Below are positions 1 to 7,886 of a stretch of 38,049 nucleotides of DNA, one piece after another. Location of the stretch: the IMG/VR virus record IMGVR_UViG_3300042914_004380, positions 1 through 38,049 of that record; one strand, 5' to 3'. Every line of letters begins with the position of its first letter. Position 1 is the first letter of the stretch. A program made the position numbers and the translations under genes. The notes under the pieces were generated by a model. It had not been told where the DNA came from, ran no database searches, and was given only the letters and a program-made list of their open reading frames with translations. Origin of the DNA: a virus.

Positions 1-69
1 TGGCTTTGGAAAAAGAAACAAGACAAGAAAACTGCTAAGATTTATTTACAGCAAGAGGCAAATAGTTAA
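1..69 (+). CDS. C-terminal end of an upstream gene (partial)
   Basis: The first 22 codons are open from the window edge and end in TAA at 67-69. The peptide is Lys/Gln-rich (begins WLWKKKQDKK). Its stop overlaps the start of the portal-like gene in a TAATG junction, the same coupling used repeatedly along this strand, which supports it being a real gene end. In many phages the gene before the portal is the terminase large subunit, but nothing in this short tail identifies it. Confidence 0.6.
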   Translation, partial: WLWKKKQDKKTAKIYLQQEANS

Positions 70-2408
70 TGGCTGTCGACGCTAAGGCACGTCTTAAAGA
101 AATCATTGATTCCTACCTTGATAAAGACGGTGGGTCAATGATTGACACCGGCGTGGTGGCGTCCCATCTTGCCCAGATGAAATTGTTTGGCATCCGCCAG
201 GGTGTTGAATTTTTTCCGGCACAAGATAACTTCGGCAACCAGCGCAAAGACTTTATTGATCGCGTAATTAAATACAATCAGCTGGACACACGCCTGGATT
301 CAATCTGGGACTATTTCATGTGTGATGGCCAGGGGCTTTTTTATATTCGTCCCACAAAAAATAATTATCGTCTTTATTTTTTCCGCCGTCACGAATATCG
401 CACTTACTACAACATTGACGGCGAAATTGATGAAGTTGTAATCATCTACAGTTATAAGGTACGACGTGGTTTTGGCTTTGATCAGGACATTCAAGCAGGC
501 AGCCTAACGGGTCCTGCAACCATGGGACAAGGTGCTAAGCGTTATATTCGTCTTTCTATCAAACGCGATGTCATTGAGGAAACTCACTCAGAGGGTGAGA
601 TTTCTTTTGAGCAACCTCAATACACAGTCCCTGGCCGAACAAAAACTTTTAAAAATACCTTACGTTTTATTCCTTGCGTAGAAATTTTTAATAACCCCAA
701 AGGCTTTGCAACAGAAGGTGTTGGTGAGTTTGATGCGCTAGCCAATCACATTTGCACGCATGATGAAATCGTGCGCACCATGCGTAAGAACGTGCAGTTC
801 TTTGGTAATCCAACCCTCCTTTCATCTCGTCCAAAAACCGACTTAATGGAGGCTGGTGGAGAATCTGTTGTACAGCGTCCATCTATTGCGGCTAACTCAG
901 GCTTTACAGGGATGGGCGCACTGAGTCAGTCTCGGTTTAAATCTGATCCCATTTCCCGTGGAGTTGATGGTCAGATTCGTGTTCCACGCGTTATTGCAAA
1001 CCTGGAGCCAAACGACCGAGTTGGTTACATTGTTCCTGATGCAATCACCGGGGACCAAAATTCTTTCGCTCGTCAATATAGAGAAGAAATTCGAACTGCC
1101 CTTGGTGGCGTTGACGAACTTTCCATTTCAGCTGGCGTGACTGCTACTGAATACAAGTCTTTGTTTGGTCGCGTTTCAGCCACGTCAAAGAAAAAAGCAA
1201 ACGCTATTTATACCTACGGAATTTGCCGTTGTTTGGAACTCATTATTTATCAAGAAGAACGCCTCTTCCGCGAAACTCTTGCGGCTGCAGCAGGACTTGA
1301 AAAGCCCCTGGAGCTACCCGACAACGCTTCTGATCAAGACATTGCTGCTTACGAAGATGCGATGGCGATGTTTGAAGATCAAGTCAAGCAATTAATGATG
1401 GCTTGTCTTAAGACACAGCAAATACCACCCGGTGTTCTTGGCTTAATTCCAGACGGTGATGTCACAATGTTGTGGCGTTGGCTTGGTCCTGTTTACGAAG
1501 ATTCAACCCAAGATGTATTAAATAACTCCATTGTTGTGCGAAATCTGCAAGAATTAGGTGTTGATAGCATTGAAGCACTGAAATACCTCTTCCCGTCAAA
1601 AACGGATGAGGAGCGGGCCGCGATGCTATCGGGGTTCCCGTTCAGGATGGTGGGTGAATTACAGAATGCATATTCTTCTTTCGCTCGCCTCGTGGGAGGA
1701 ATGATGCAGACCCCCCACCCGCAATCACCGGATTTACCGATGGCTGCGGATCCGCGATTGGATTTAACCCCATATCTGTATCGCACTTTAGAAGCTCTAC
1801 AAAAGGAGATGAGTTATGCAGGACGCTACCGTCCAATCGATCCCACAGACGAGCCAAGCACCGGCGGCGGTGGCTCCCAGCAGCTACGTGGTGGCAGCTC
1901 CGCAGCAAGCGGCTCCGGCACCGATGGCGTATCAAGTGGGTACGAGCTACCCCCAAGCGGTACCTCAGGGGATCCCCAGCTACCAATCCAGCCCTACTCA
2001 GTACGCCCCCCAATCCCAACCGGAGGCTCCGCAGAGCAATCCCTGGGAATCGGCGTTCAACAAAGTAGTCAACCTGCTGAGCGCTCCAGTCCAATCCCCG
2101 TTCCAGGGTCAACCGTCGGCTCCGACGACTCAGTTTTCCCCGGCCAATTACGGGTTGAACAGCGCCCAAGCTACGCAACAATCGGCAGCGCCGACCTCGT
2201 ATCTCAACCAGGCTTACTCGCCCAGCTCTTCCCAAACCTCCTCGACACCATCCTTGGAGCAAATCGCGGATTACCTGGGAATGAGCCAGGACAGCCGCCA
2301 AGTGGTGGACGCGTTCGGAATCGAAGCACCGGCAATTCTGAACCAGTACGCCCTGAATCTGGAAGGGATGCTGGACAGCGCCGTCGAGTGGGGAAACCGC
2401 GCCGCTGA
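69..2408 (+). CDS. Portal-like protein with long low-complexity C-terminal tail
   Basis: Likely the head portal, the ring through which DNA is packaged. Residues 1-580 look like a portal: mixed alpha/beta, a segment near 200-240 reading IPCVEIFNNP followed by GVGEFDALANHICTHDEIVR (the SPP1/T7-type pattern of a conserved IP..NN strand then a long helix), and a helix-rich stretch around 330-420. Position directly before scaffold-like and capsid genes agrees. From about residue 583 the frame runs through the start of the next gene and becomes Gly/Ser/Pro/Arg-rich. That 200-residue tail lies wholly over the other gene's N-terminal half and may be a true tail or simply an open frame created by that gene's composition. 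The ATG start overlaps the previous stop (TAATG). Portal identity is inferred from context and pattern. Confidence 0.7.
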   Translation: MAVDAKARLKEIIDSYLDKDGGSMIDTGVVASHLAQMKLFGIRQGVEFFPAQDNFGNQRKDFIDRVIKYNQLDTRLDSIWDYFMCDGQGLFYIRPTKNNYRLYFFRRHEYRTYYNIDGEIDEVVIIYSYKVRRGFGFDQDIQAGSLTGPATMGQGAKRYIRLSIKRDVIEETHSEGEISFEQPQYTVPGRTKTFKNTLRFIPCVEIFNNPKGFATEGVGEFDALANHICTHDEIVRTMRKNVQFFGNPTLLSSRPKTDLMEAGGESVVQRPSIAANSGFTGMGALSQSRFKSDPISRGVDGQIRVPRVIANLEPNDRVGYIVPDAITGDQNSFARQYREEIRTALGGVDELSISAGVTATEYKSLFGRVSATSKKKANAIYTYGICRCLELIIYQEERLFRETLAAAAGLEKPLELPDNASDQDIAAYEDAMAMFEDQVKQLMMACLKTQQIPPGVLGLIPDGDVTMLWRWLGPVYEDSTQDVLNNSIVVRNLQELGVDSIEALKYLFPSKTDEERAAMLSGFPFRMVGELQNAYSSFARLVGGMMQTPHPQSPDLPMAADPRLDLTPYLYRTLEALQKEMSYAGRYRPIDPTDEPSTGGGGSQQLRGGSSAASGSGTDGVSSGYELPPSGTSGDPQLPIQPYSVRPPIPTGGSAEQSLGIGVQQSSQPAERSSPIPVPGSTVGSDDSVFPGQLRVEQRPSYATIGSADLVSQPGLLAQLFPNLLDTILGANRGLPGNEPGQPPSGGRVRNRSTGNSEPVRPESGRDAGQRRRVGKPRR

Positions 2409-2769
2409 AACCATTAAGGGTTACGCAAACTTTGCGGTGAATGAGCACCAGGAGAACCTGGCTTACAACGAGATTCTTACGAACCCCGATGTGCTCAGCG
2501 ATTACACCCTGAAGTTCTTTGGTCCTGAAGGTCCGTACCCTGTGTACGAAAACGAGGCTCAACTGGAAACTCGTGGTTATCCCACCGAAGCGGTTGATTA
2601 CCAAATGAATGAGTTCCCGGCTCCTCCTGCCGCCTCGGCTCCTCAGCAGCCTGAAAACTTCTGGGGCAACTTTAACGACATCATGGCGCGTGATCCCCAG
2701 AATGCCTGGCGCATTCTGAATCAAGCCCAGCCGCAAGTTGTTGCCAACAAACTGTTTGTAATGGAGTGA
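1816..2769 (+). CDS. Scaffold-like protein, Pro/Gln/Ser-rich N-terminus
   Basis: 317 aa. The first 150 residues are Gln/Pro/Ala/Ser-rich and probably disordered. The remainder is predicted helical and acidic (for example SLEQIADYLGMSQDSRQV and EWGNRAAETIKGYANFAV). A disordered half plus a helical half between portal and major capsid genes is what internal scaffolding proteins look like, so this role is inferred from position and composition. The start is well supported: AAAGGAG lies about 8 nt upstream of the ATG. The first 593 nt overlap the portal-like frame. Beyond 2408 only this frame is open, so at least its C-terminal half is certainly coding. Its stop overlaps the next gene's GTG. Confidence 0.75.
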   Translation: MQDATVQSIPQTSQAPAAVAPSSYVVAAPQQAAPAPMAYQVGTSYPQAVPQGIPSYQSSPTQYAPQSQPEAPQSNPWESAFNKVVNLLSAPVQSPFQGQPSAPTTQFSPANYGLNSAQATQQSAAPTSYLNQAYSPSSSQTSSTPSLEQIADYLGMSQDSRQVVDAFGIEAPAILNQYALNLEGMLDSAVEWGNRAAETIKGYANFAVNEHQENLAYNEILTNPDVLSDYTLKFFGPEGPYPVYENEAQLETRGYPTEAVDYQMNEFPAPPAASAPQQPENFWGNFNDIMARDPQNAWRILNQAQPQVVANKLFVME

Positions 2770-3320
2770 CGGCCATGCGGCCATTAGGACAAACACGTCC
2801 GTTACTGGCTTATGGGCTTCCCGCCGCCGCAGGTCTTGCGGTTGGCGGGGCTCTTGCCGGTCAAGGTGAAGCCCCTGGCACTGCCGCCTTTGGTGGAGCA
2901 GCTGCTGCACTTGGTGCGCGTGGTGGTTTAGGTGCCGCTCGGTTAGCCGGGCGCTATGCACCTGTCATTGGCGAAGCAATGCAAAGTGCCATTGTTCCAG
3001 CTGGCAAAGCATTAAGCGCTGCCATTGAATCTGTGCCCCCTGGCGGTAAGCGGGCAGAAGCATTGGGCAAGATGCGGGATGTGCTTCGGGGTGCTTATGT
3101 GGCTGCCGGAAATGTTCCCGCTAGCACTGTTCAAAAAACTGCCGCTACTTTAGCTGTTCCTGGCGCAGCTTCTCTCGCTGGTTTAGGTGGTATGGCTGCA
3201 GGTGCTGTTCCAGGCGCCTTTGGTGTTCCTGGCTTCACAGGTGCCGTTGATCCTGAATCTTACGGTTCCAGCAATTCTGAGGGTGCACGATACAAAACAC
3301 CCACCATGCAGTACATGTAA
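2766..3320 (+). CDS. Ala/Gly-rich hydrophobic protein of the head module
   Basis: 184 aa. The GTG start at 2766 overlaps the previous TGA (GTGA); an in-frame ATG at 2775 is the alternative. The protein is extremely rich in Ala and Gly, with hydrophobic stretches around residues 13-32 and 125-155 that could insert in a membrane or pack as glycine-zipper helices. A Pro/Gly/Tyr-rich tail follows. Location between the scaffold-like and major capsid genes suggests a minor virion component, perhaps an internal or membrane-active protein. I do not recognise a family. Confidence 0.7.
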   Translation: MTAMRPLGQTRPLLAYGLPAAAGLAVGGALAGQGEAPGTAAFGGAAAALGARGGLGAARLAGRYAPVIGEAMQSAIVPAGKALSAAIESVPPGGKRAEALGKMRDVLRGAYVAAGNVPASTVQKTAATLAVPGAASLAGLGGMAAGAVPGAFGVPGFTGAVDPESYGSSNSEGARYKTPTMQYM

Positions 3321-3427
3321 TTTTAAATAAATTACCGACTGCTAAAATTTGTGTTAGATAAGACATAATAATGTCTGAATCTTTCACCCGATAACACACT
3401 TCCTGCGACACTGGAGGATAAAACAAA
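3321..3427 (+). promoter_or_regulatory. Leader of the major capsid gene with strong RBS
   Basis: This 107-nt AT-rich gap separates the early head genes from the capsid gene. It carries a TAAAAT element near 3342 and a TAATAAT run near 3366, either of which could be a -10-like promoter core. No good TTGACA-like -35 box is visible. GGAGG at 3413-3417 lies 10 nt before the GTG at 3428 and decides that start. A separate promoter here would fit the very high expression suggested by the capsid gene's codon use. Confidence 0.4.
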
Positions 3428-4594
3428 GTGTTTCTTGATAACGATTTCCCAAAAATTCTCGGTGCGGAACTTTATCGTCCCCACCCTGCTTACATTGCTG
3501 AAATGGCAGTGGAGCCCGTGGTCGTCCACGACTTCACCCGTCAGCCTGGTCAAACCGTTCAGTTAGACCGCTACAAGTTCTGGGGTACCCCTGGCACTAA
3601 GGACAGCCGTGAGCGCGTGGCTGACCAAACCATCGGTACTGCCAACAGCCGCAACATCACCAAAGAGAAGGTGCTTGTTGTGCTGAAGGAATACACCGGT
3701 CCTGCTGACCCGGGCGATCCGACCCAGCCCAGCACCTTCAAGATTGCTCGTGAAACTCTGGTTACCGCCCAGCGTCTGCTGCTGGATACCGGCAACCTGA
3801 ATATGTTCCACCAGTCGATCGGCAGCCTGACCCTGCTTGACGACTACCGCCGTTGGCGCGACCGCGTGTTCATCGACGAACTCGCCAAAGCCGAAGCCAA
3901 TGGTGTTGCTTCCGCAACCCAAGGTGGCTATTACTTCCCTGGTGGCAAGACCAAGAACTCTTCCGGTCAAATCACCTACACCTCTACCGAGTACACCGCT
4001 GACCTTCAGCAGTTCTCGGTGCGCACTGACCTTCTGACTGTTGTCAAGGATCTGCGTAAGCGTAACGTGCCGACCTTCTCCGATGGTCTGTATCGTTGCA
4101 TCTGCGATCCCACCTTCATGATGCACCTGCGTCGTGATTCCGACTTCCGTGAGATCGCTCGTTACTCCGGTAATCCTGGTCAAGGCATGTACATGGGTAA
4201 TCCCATGATGCCTAACAACACCAGCTTCTACATGGGTCCCCAAGCTGGCCAAGGCTATTTCCTGGCTGGCGAACCGGTGATGCCCACTGGTGTTCAGTTC
4301 GAAGGTGTTAAGTTTTTCGAATCGACCAACTTCCCGACCAAGAACGTCAGCACCTCCTTCGCTGGCACCGGCGGCAGCTACGCCAACCAAGAAGTTGCCC
4401 AAGGTTATTTCTTCGGTCCTCAGGCTATCGGTGTTGGTATCGGCGGCCCGAACGCCCAAGTGCTGATCAACAACAACGACGACTTCAGCCGCTTCATCAT
4501 TCTGATTTGGCAACTGTACGCTGGCTTCGAAATCCTGAACAAGGACTTCGTGACCACCGCGTTCAGCTATGTGTCTGATGACGGTACCGTCTGA
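3428..4594 (+). CDS. Major capsid protein
   Basis: 388 aa, GTG start placed by the GGAGG at 3413-3417. It is the probable shell subunit. It has an N-terminal helical/extended part (residues 1-60), a central domain with helices and the conserved-looking stretch LRKRNVPTFSDGLYRCICDP followed by a helix HLRRDSDFREIARY. C-terminal beta-rich segments include FEGVKFFESTNFP and YFFGPQAIGVG. That order resembles HK97-fold coats of the P22/N4-gp56 type; the fold is inferred. Codons are strongly biased to C-ending and preferred forms, unlike most neighbours, as expected for the most abundant phage protein. No separate protease or delta domain is seen. Confidence 0.85.
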   Translation: MFLDNDFPKILGAELYRPHPAYIAEMAVEPVVVHDFTRQPGQTVQLDRYKFWGTPGTKDSRERVADQTIGTANSRNITKEKVLVVLKEYTGPADPGDPTQPSTFKIARETLVTAQRLLLDTGNLNMFHQSIGSLTLLDDYRRWRDRVFIDELAKAEANGVASATQGGYYFPGGKTKNSSGQITYTSTEYTADLQQFSVRTDLLTVVKDLRKRNVPTFSDGLYRCICDPTFMMHLRRDSDFREIARYSGNPGQGMYMGNPMMPNNTSFYMGPQAGQGYFLAGEPVMPTGVQFEGVKFFESTNFPTKNVSTSFAGTGGSYANQEVAQGYFFGPQAIGVGIGGPNAQVLINNNDDFSRFIILIWQLYAGFEILNKDFVTTAFSYVSDDGTV

Positions 4595-4596
4595 TT

Positions 4597-4605
4597 TATA
4601 AAATA
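4597..4605 (+). promoter_or_regulatory. TATAAAATA late-promoter-like element
   Basis: TATAAAATA begins 31 nt before the ATG of the capsid companion gene, in the short gap after the capsid stop. It resembles the TATAAATA core of T4-type late promoters, which need no -35 box. It could equally be incidental AT-rich spacer. A good RBS (TGGAG) lies just upstream of the ATG at 4628. Confidence 0.35.
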
Positions 4606-4627
4606 AAACCTAAAACTGGAGAAATAA

Positions 4628-5425
4628 ATGTCCTATTTATCCGCTAAAAAAATCTACCCAGGCAACTGGGCAGAGCCTCTGAACGGTTGGTACAAGAACA
4701 TTGATACCAACGATGACGGCACCAATAACGCCTCCAAGGGCGGCCCCACTTCTGTGCTGGCCGTCCCTGGTTATCGCTACTTCCAGCAGCGTGGTTATGT
4801 GTCCGTGACCGCCACCTCGGGTACTCCCCTGGTGACCGGCAACGTGATCGTGCCTTCCCCCTACCGCCAAGACGACACCCGTCCTGACATCACCGGCATG
4901 GTGATCTCTGGTAGCGCCACCCTCCCCATCTACGTGTATCGCACTGCGATCTCCGTGGCTTCTGGCTGGGGCGATGGCCGTGTGGCTTCTGGTGTGTATG
5001 CCGCCACCGGTAACGTGATCTCCTTCGGTCGCGATTCCAGCGGCCCTACCGCCGCCTCTGGCGTGGGTGAAGGCGTGGTGCAAGCCAACCTGACTTCCAC
5101 TGTGTCTGGTGATGCCGCCACCAAGATCTACTTCGCTGGTGGTAGCCAAGCCTTTGGTACCAACCCCATCCTGACTGCCACCGGTGCTGCCGGTGTGTCT
5201 GGTGGTGTGCTGTACTACACCAACACTGGTGCTGTCACCATGAAGGTGTTTGCCAAGGGCGCCGCTAACGACACCTCCACTTCTGGTGGTGTGTACATTT
5301 CGGATGCCGATTCCACCGCTGGTAAAGCTGGCTACCTCGTCGTTGAGATTTGCTACATCCAGCCCGATGACGCACCTGCGTACGACGACATCGAAGATTA
5401 TCTTCCTAACCGCACTGTCAGCTGA
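4628..5425 (+). CDS. Abundant capsid-region structural protein (decoration or second coat candidate)
   Basis: 265 aa, nearly all beta-strand-forming sequence rich in Gly, Thr, Ser, Val and Ala with no coiled coils. TGGAG lies about 8 nt before the ATG. It shares the capsid gene's extreme codon preference (mostly GGT/GGC, ACC, GCC, GTG), which suggests it is made in comparably large amounts. Immediate proximity to the major capsid gene and the beta-rich composition point to a capsid decoration protein or capsid fibre. The specific family is not recognised. Confidence 0.75.
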   Translation: MSYLSAKKIYPGNWAEPLNGWYKNIDTNDDGTNNASKGGPTSVLAVPGYRYFQQRGYVSVTATSGTPLVTGNVIVPSPYRQDDTRPDITGMVISGSATLPIYVYRTAISVASGWGDGRVASGVYAATGNVISFGRDSSGPTAASGVGEGVVQANLTSTVSGDAATKIYFAGGSQAFGTNPILTATGAAGVSGGVLYYTNTGAVTMKVFAKGAANDTSTSGGVYISDADSTAGKAGYLVVEICYIQPDDAPAYDDIEDYLPNRTVS

Positions 5426-5438
5426 ATAGGCTAAACTA

Positions 5439-5461
5439 GGACCAGAAATTAAATCTGGTCC
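5439..5461. promoter_or_regulatory. Perfect 8-bp hairpin just before a start codon
   Basis: GGACCAGA (5439-5446) and TCTGGTCC (5454-5461) are a perfect inverted repeat with a 7-nt AT loop, ending 2 nt before the ATG at 5464. There is no T-run after it, so it is a poor intrinsic terminator. It more likely protects the capsid-operon mRNA 3' end or hides the ribosome site of the next gene. Confidence 0.55.
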
Positions 5462-5463
5462 TT

Positions 5464-5874
5464 ATGCTTTACCAGCACAAAAAGACAGGCGCTCGGGTAA
5501 AAATTGTAAGCGAATGGGATAACGGCGATTGGTACATGGTCGAAGACCAGGACGGTCGCCTTTATACCGCTTACAAAACTGAATTGACTCCTGATGAAAA
5601 TGCCACCAAAAAGGTGCAGACTCTTCAGGTAAAAGATAAAGCGGCACAAGAGGAGCCACGCGTGTTTCCTCCTGATAACCGCCTTAATATCAATTCAGCC
5701 ACTGCCCAAATGATTGCTGATCATATTAAGGGTATTGGTTTAAAAACCGCCAGGGAAATCAAAGATCTTCAAATGTCCTTATCGGGTGAAAGATTTAATT
5801 CCCTGGAACAACTAAAACAAATTAAGCGTGTTGACTGGGACGCGGTCTTAGCCGCAGATCTGGTACGCGTCTAA
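5464..5874 (+). CDS. Small protein with SH3-like N-terminus and helix-hairpin-helix C-terminus
   Basis: 136 aa. Residues 1-45 form a beta-rich SH3/KOW-like unit (YQHKKTGARVKIVSEWDNGD, later WYMVEDQDGRLYTAYK). Residues 70-130 carry helix-hairpin-helix-like sequence: INSATAQMIADHIKGIGLKTA, with the typical hydrophobic-G-hydrophobic-G hairpin (IKGIG), followed by a second helical pair ending near VDWDAVLAADL. HhH units bind DNA non-specifically in a ComEA-like way, so a DNA-binding or DNA-end role inside the head or neck is possible. It is the last gene before a strong terminator. Confidence 0.7.
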   Translation: MLYQHKKTGARVKIVSEWDNGDWYMVEDQDGRLYTAYKTELTPDENATKKVQTLQVKDKAAQEEPRVFPPDNRLNINSATAQMIADHIKGIGLKTAREIKDLQMSLSGERFNSLEQLKQIKRVDWDAVLAADLVRV

Positions 5875-5893
5875 ACTCTTCTCCTAGCGCACT

Positions 5894-5917
5894 CCCCCGG
5901 TTATCCGGGGGTTTTTT
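5894..5917 (+). terminator. Strong rho-independent terminator
   Basis: CCCCCGG (5894-5900), a TTAT loop and CCGGGGG (5905-5911) form a 7-bp all-GC stem followed directly by TTTTTT (5912-5917). It ends the portal-capsid transcription unit after the HhH gene and separates it from the M23 peptidase gene. Confidence 0.92.
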
Positions 5918-5942
5918 ATTTTAAAATAAGAAATAAAAAGAT

Positions 5943-6674
5943 ATGGCCGGTTTAATTCCAGTTGGTGCATTAGTAGATCCAAAGGCAGATGTCTTTGCTT
6001 CTACAGCTCCGCATCTGGATGTACGTGTTATTCCACGGTTTGGTCCGCAACAAGGCAAGCGCATTGATCCAAGAAGTGCTCGCACGTTGCTCCAAAATGT
6101 TCTTGTTGGCCCTAATAAAACGCCATTAGTCCAGCAAGTAGGGCAATCTTGGCAGTGGAACTATCCTGTAACGAGTGAGTTTGGTCCTCGTAAGGCGCCG
6201 ATCGCAGGCGCATCTACGTATCATGAGGGCATTGATATCGGCGGTCTCCCTGCAGGTACACCGGTCGCGTATAAGGGTTATGGGACTTACCAGCCGGATC
6301 GTGGTTTTGGCACAATTAAAACAACTGACCCCCAAGGGCAGCCTTACGATATTCAGTTCTTACACATCAAGCCAGGCGGTGCTACAAGCGTAGGGTCAAA
6401 TGTTGCCCCTTCTGCACCACAATTACCTCAACTTGATGGTGCACAGCAGGCAACTGATACGCGCACACGCGACATTCTTGAGGCGTTCATGTATGGAACT
6501 CAGTACGGCGAAGGCGCTCCTAAAAAACCAAGCTTAAAAGAAAATTTGGTTGCTGGATTATTCCAACAAGCCCTGGCACCAAGGCCATCGTTTATTTCGC
6601 AGTACATCAACGAAGAACCATATCTCCAGGGTCAAGCAGCATCGACCTACGACTATTTACAAGGGCTTCTTTAG
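5943..6674 (+). CDS. M23-type peptidoglycan endopeptidase domain protein
   Basis: 243 aa. Residues 70-150 carry the M23/LytM signature: SEFGPRKAP, then HEGIDIG with H94 and D98 as zinc ligands, then FLHIKPG with H141 as the third conserved His. The fold is the lysostaphin-like beta-sheet metallopeptidase that cuts peptide cross-bridges. The N-terminal 65 residues and the C-terminal 90 residues (Gln/Ala/Pro-rich, then YINEEPYLQGQAASTYDYLQ) are unrecognised and may anchor it in the particle. Being among structural genes rather than lysis genes, it is more likely a virion-associated enzyme that opens the wall at DNA entry. It is the first gene after the terminator. Confidence 0.8.
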   Translation: MAGLIPVGALVDPKADVFASTAPHLDVRVIPRFGPQQGKRIDPRSARTLLQNVLVGPNKTPLVQQVGQSWQWNYPVTSEFGPRKAPIAGASTYHEGIDIGGLPAGTPVAYKGYGTYQPDRGFGTIKTTDPQGQPYDIQFLHIKPGGATSVGSNVAPSAPQLPQLDGAQQATDTRTRDILEAFMYGTQYGEGAPKKPSLKENLVAGLFQQALAPRPSFISQYINEEPYLQGQAASTYDYLQGLL

Positions 6675-6689
6675 TTGATTACTAAGTTT

Positions 6690-6695
6690 TATAAT
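6690..6695 (+). promoter_or_regulatory. TATAAT element
   Basis: A perfect TATAAT 28 nt before the GTG at 6718, in a 43-nt gap. There is no recognisable -35 box. Similar isolated TATAAT elements occur at 8799, 21042 and 23365 at comparable distances from starts, so these may be a family of phage-type promoters. Confidence 0.4.
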
Positions 6696-6717
6696 TAATT
6701 GATAAGAAAGAAACGAA

Positions 6718-7179
6718 GTGCAACTCTCTGACTTTGACAAAAGTAGAGTCAGGTATCACCTGGGCTATTTCACTGTTTCCGTACCTGCGGGTGATTACGC
6801 CCGTTTGGAAGAAGCAATGAACACGGTTCCAGATTCTTTCTTCTACGATAAAATTGTTATCCAGCTAGGGCGCTGTGATACAGCCGAAAAGAAAACGGAG
6901 GTGGCGACTTCGCCTTCGACTCGGTTGGAAAGTATTGCTGGTGACGTTGACCGTACAATTCGGTCAAGCAATGCCAAGGAGGCGCTCAAGGTTTGGGATG
7001 AAGTCTATCTATATGAAACCAATCGATTAGCCAATATTCTTTACGTTCCTAACTACAAAGATCCATTCCAGGCGCGATACCGTTATGAACGCTCTGGTGC
7101 TGAATTTATTCAAGCTTTACCTGGTCCTGCTGACACTGCAGTGGGCTCTCGTATTTATTTACGTGAGGTTTGTAGATAA
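6718..7179 (+). CDS. Virion-region protein, possible head-tail connector
   Basis: 153 aa, GTG start following a purine-rich stretch (AAGAAAGAAACGAAG). Contains a charged central helix (residues 60-95, THR/SER then SIAGDVDRTIRSSNAKEALK) and a Tyr-rich segment (YLYETNRLANILYVPNY). Size, position after the capsid genes and helical content resemble small adaptor proteins that join portal and tail, but no family is recognised. Its TAA overlaps the next ATG. Confidence 0.65.
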   Translation: MQLSDFDKSRVRYHLGYFTVSVPAGDYARLEEAMNTVPDSFFYDKIVIQLGRCDTAEKKTEVATSPSTRLESIAGDVDRTIRSSNAKEALKVWDEVYLYETNRLANILYVPNYKDPFQARYRYERSGAEFIQALPGPADTAVGSRIYLREVCR

Positions 7180-7886
7180 TGGCTGATATTTTTGGTAGCG
7201 TTGGCAGTCTTTTGCGTAATTTAGGACAAGCTGCTAAACCGTATTTAAAACCTTCGTCAGCATTTTCCAGAATCCCTGGTCCACGCTTGGCACCTTCTTT
7301 GGTTACGCCAACATCTACAGCAGGTTCAATCTTTGGGCTTCTTCAACTTCAAGGATCCACTCCACAGGATCAGCCAAAATCTCGTGAGTGGATGACAAAA
7401 CTAGGAGAATTGACCGGGCAATATGGAAGGTATGCGCCTGCAACTTATCGTTATCAGTACAATCTTGAGGGTACTGCTCCCCCAGGATCAGTCCCTCCGG
7501 CCCCTGACTTGAATGCAAGTCTTTTTGGTGGGCCGCAAGCCGGACAACTGACACCCCCTGTACCTCCTTTAACGGGAAACAGGGTCATGTCTAACGGGGC
7601 CGGTGTTCCCGCACAACGTGAAAATGTTCTTAACCGCTCACTCTCTCAGGAAGTACTTAACGCTGCTCAGCAGTACGCTGCTCCTACAAGTGTCCCTATT
7701 TCTGCCTTCTATGAGGGCCAGCAGCAATTGGGTAGGAGCATGATGCAGAAAGGAAACCTGGTGAGCGAACTCCAAGCTTTAGGTGCGGGGGCGGGCATGA
7801 CACCCGAGAGCCTACAGCAGTGGGCGAAAGCCAACCCGGGCCTTGCTTACCGCGAGATGTTGCGTCTAAAAGGAGGGAATCTGTAA
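7179..7886 (+). CDS. Pro/Gln-rich virion-region protein
   Basis: 235 aa, start coupled to the previous stop by TAATG. The N-terminus (MADIFGSVGSLLRNLGQAAKP) looks like an amphipathic helix. The middle is Pro-rich and probably disordered. The last 90 residues are helical and Gln-rich (RSLSQEVLNAAQQYAAPTS, then GQQQLGRSMMQKGNLVSEL). Such architecture is common in internal or ejected phage proteins. No family is recognised. Its stop is again TAATG-coupled to the transglycosylase-like gene. Confidence 0.65.
   Translation: MADIFGSVGSLLRNLGQAAKPYLKPSSAFSRIPGPRLAPSLVTPTSTAGSIFGLLQLQGSTPQDQPKSREWMTKLGELTGQYGRYAPATYRYQYNLEGTAPPGSVPPAPDLNASLFGGPQAGQLTPPVPPLTGNRVMSNGAGVPAQRENVLNRSLSQEVLNAAQQYAAPTSVPISAFYEGQQQLGRSMMQKGNLVSELQALGAGAGMTPESLQQWAKANPGLAYREMLRLKGGNL

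Noticed and set aside
1642-2961. 439-aa open frame on the - strand
   Set aside because: Antisense to two better-supported + genes, Arg/His/Leu-rich with no recognisable motif. It is open because of the GC-rich codon pattern of the scaffold-like gene.
3563-4513. 316-aa - strand frame across the capsid gene
   Set aside because: Mirror frame of a strongly biased capsid gene; no RBS, no domain pattern.
5894-5917. tRNA or other structured RNA at the hairpin
   Set aside because: It is a single GC stem with T-run, a standard terminator; no cloverleaf elements nearby.
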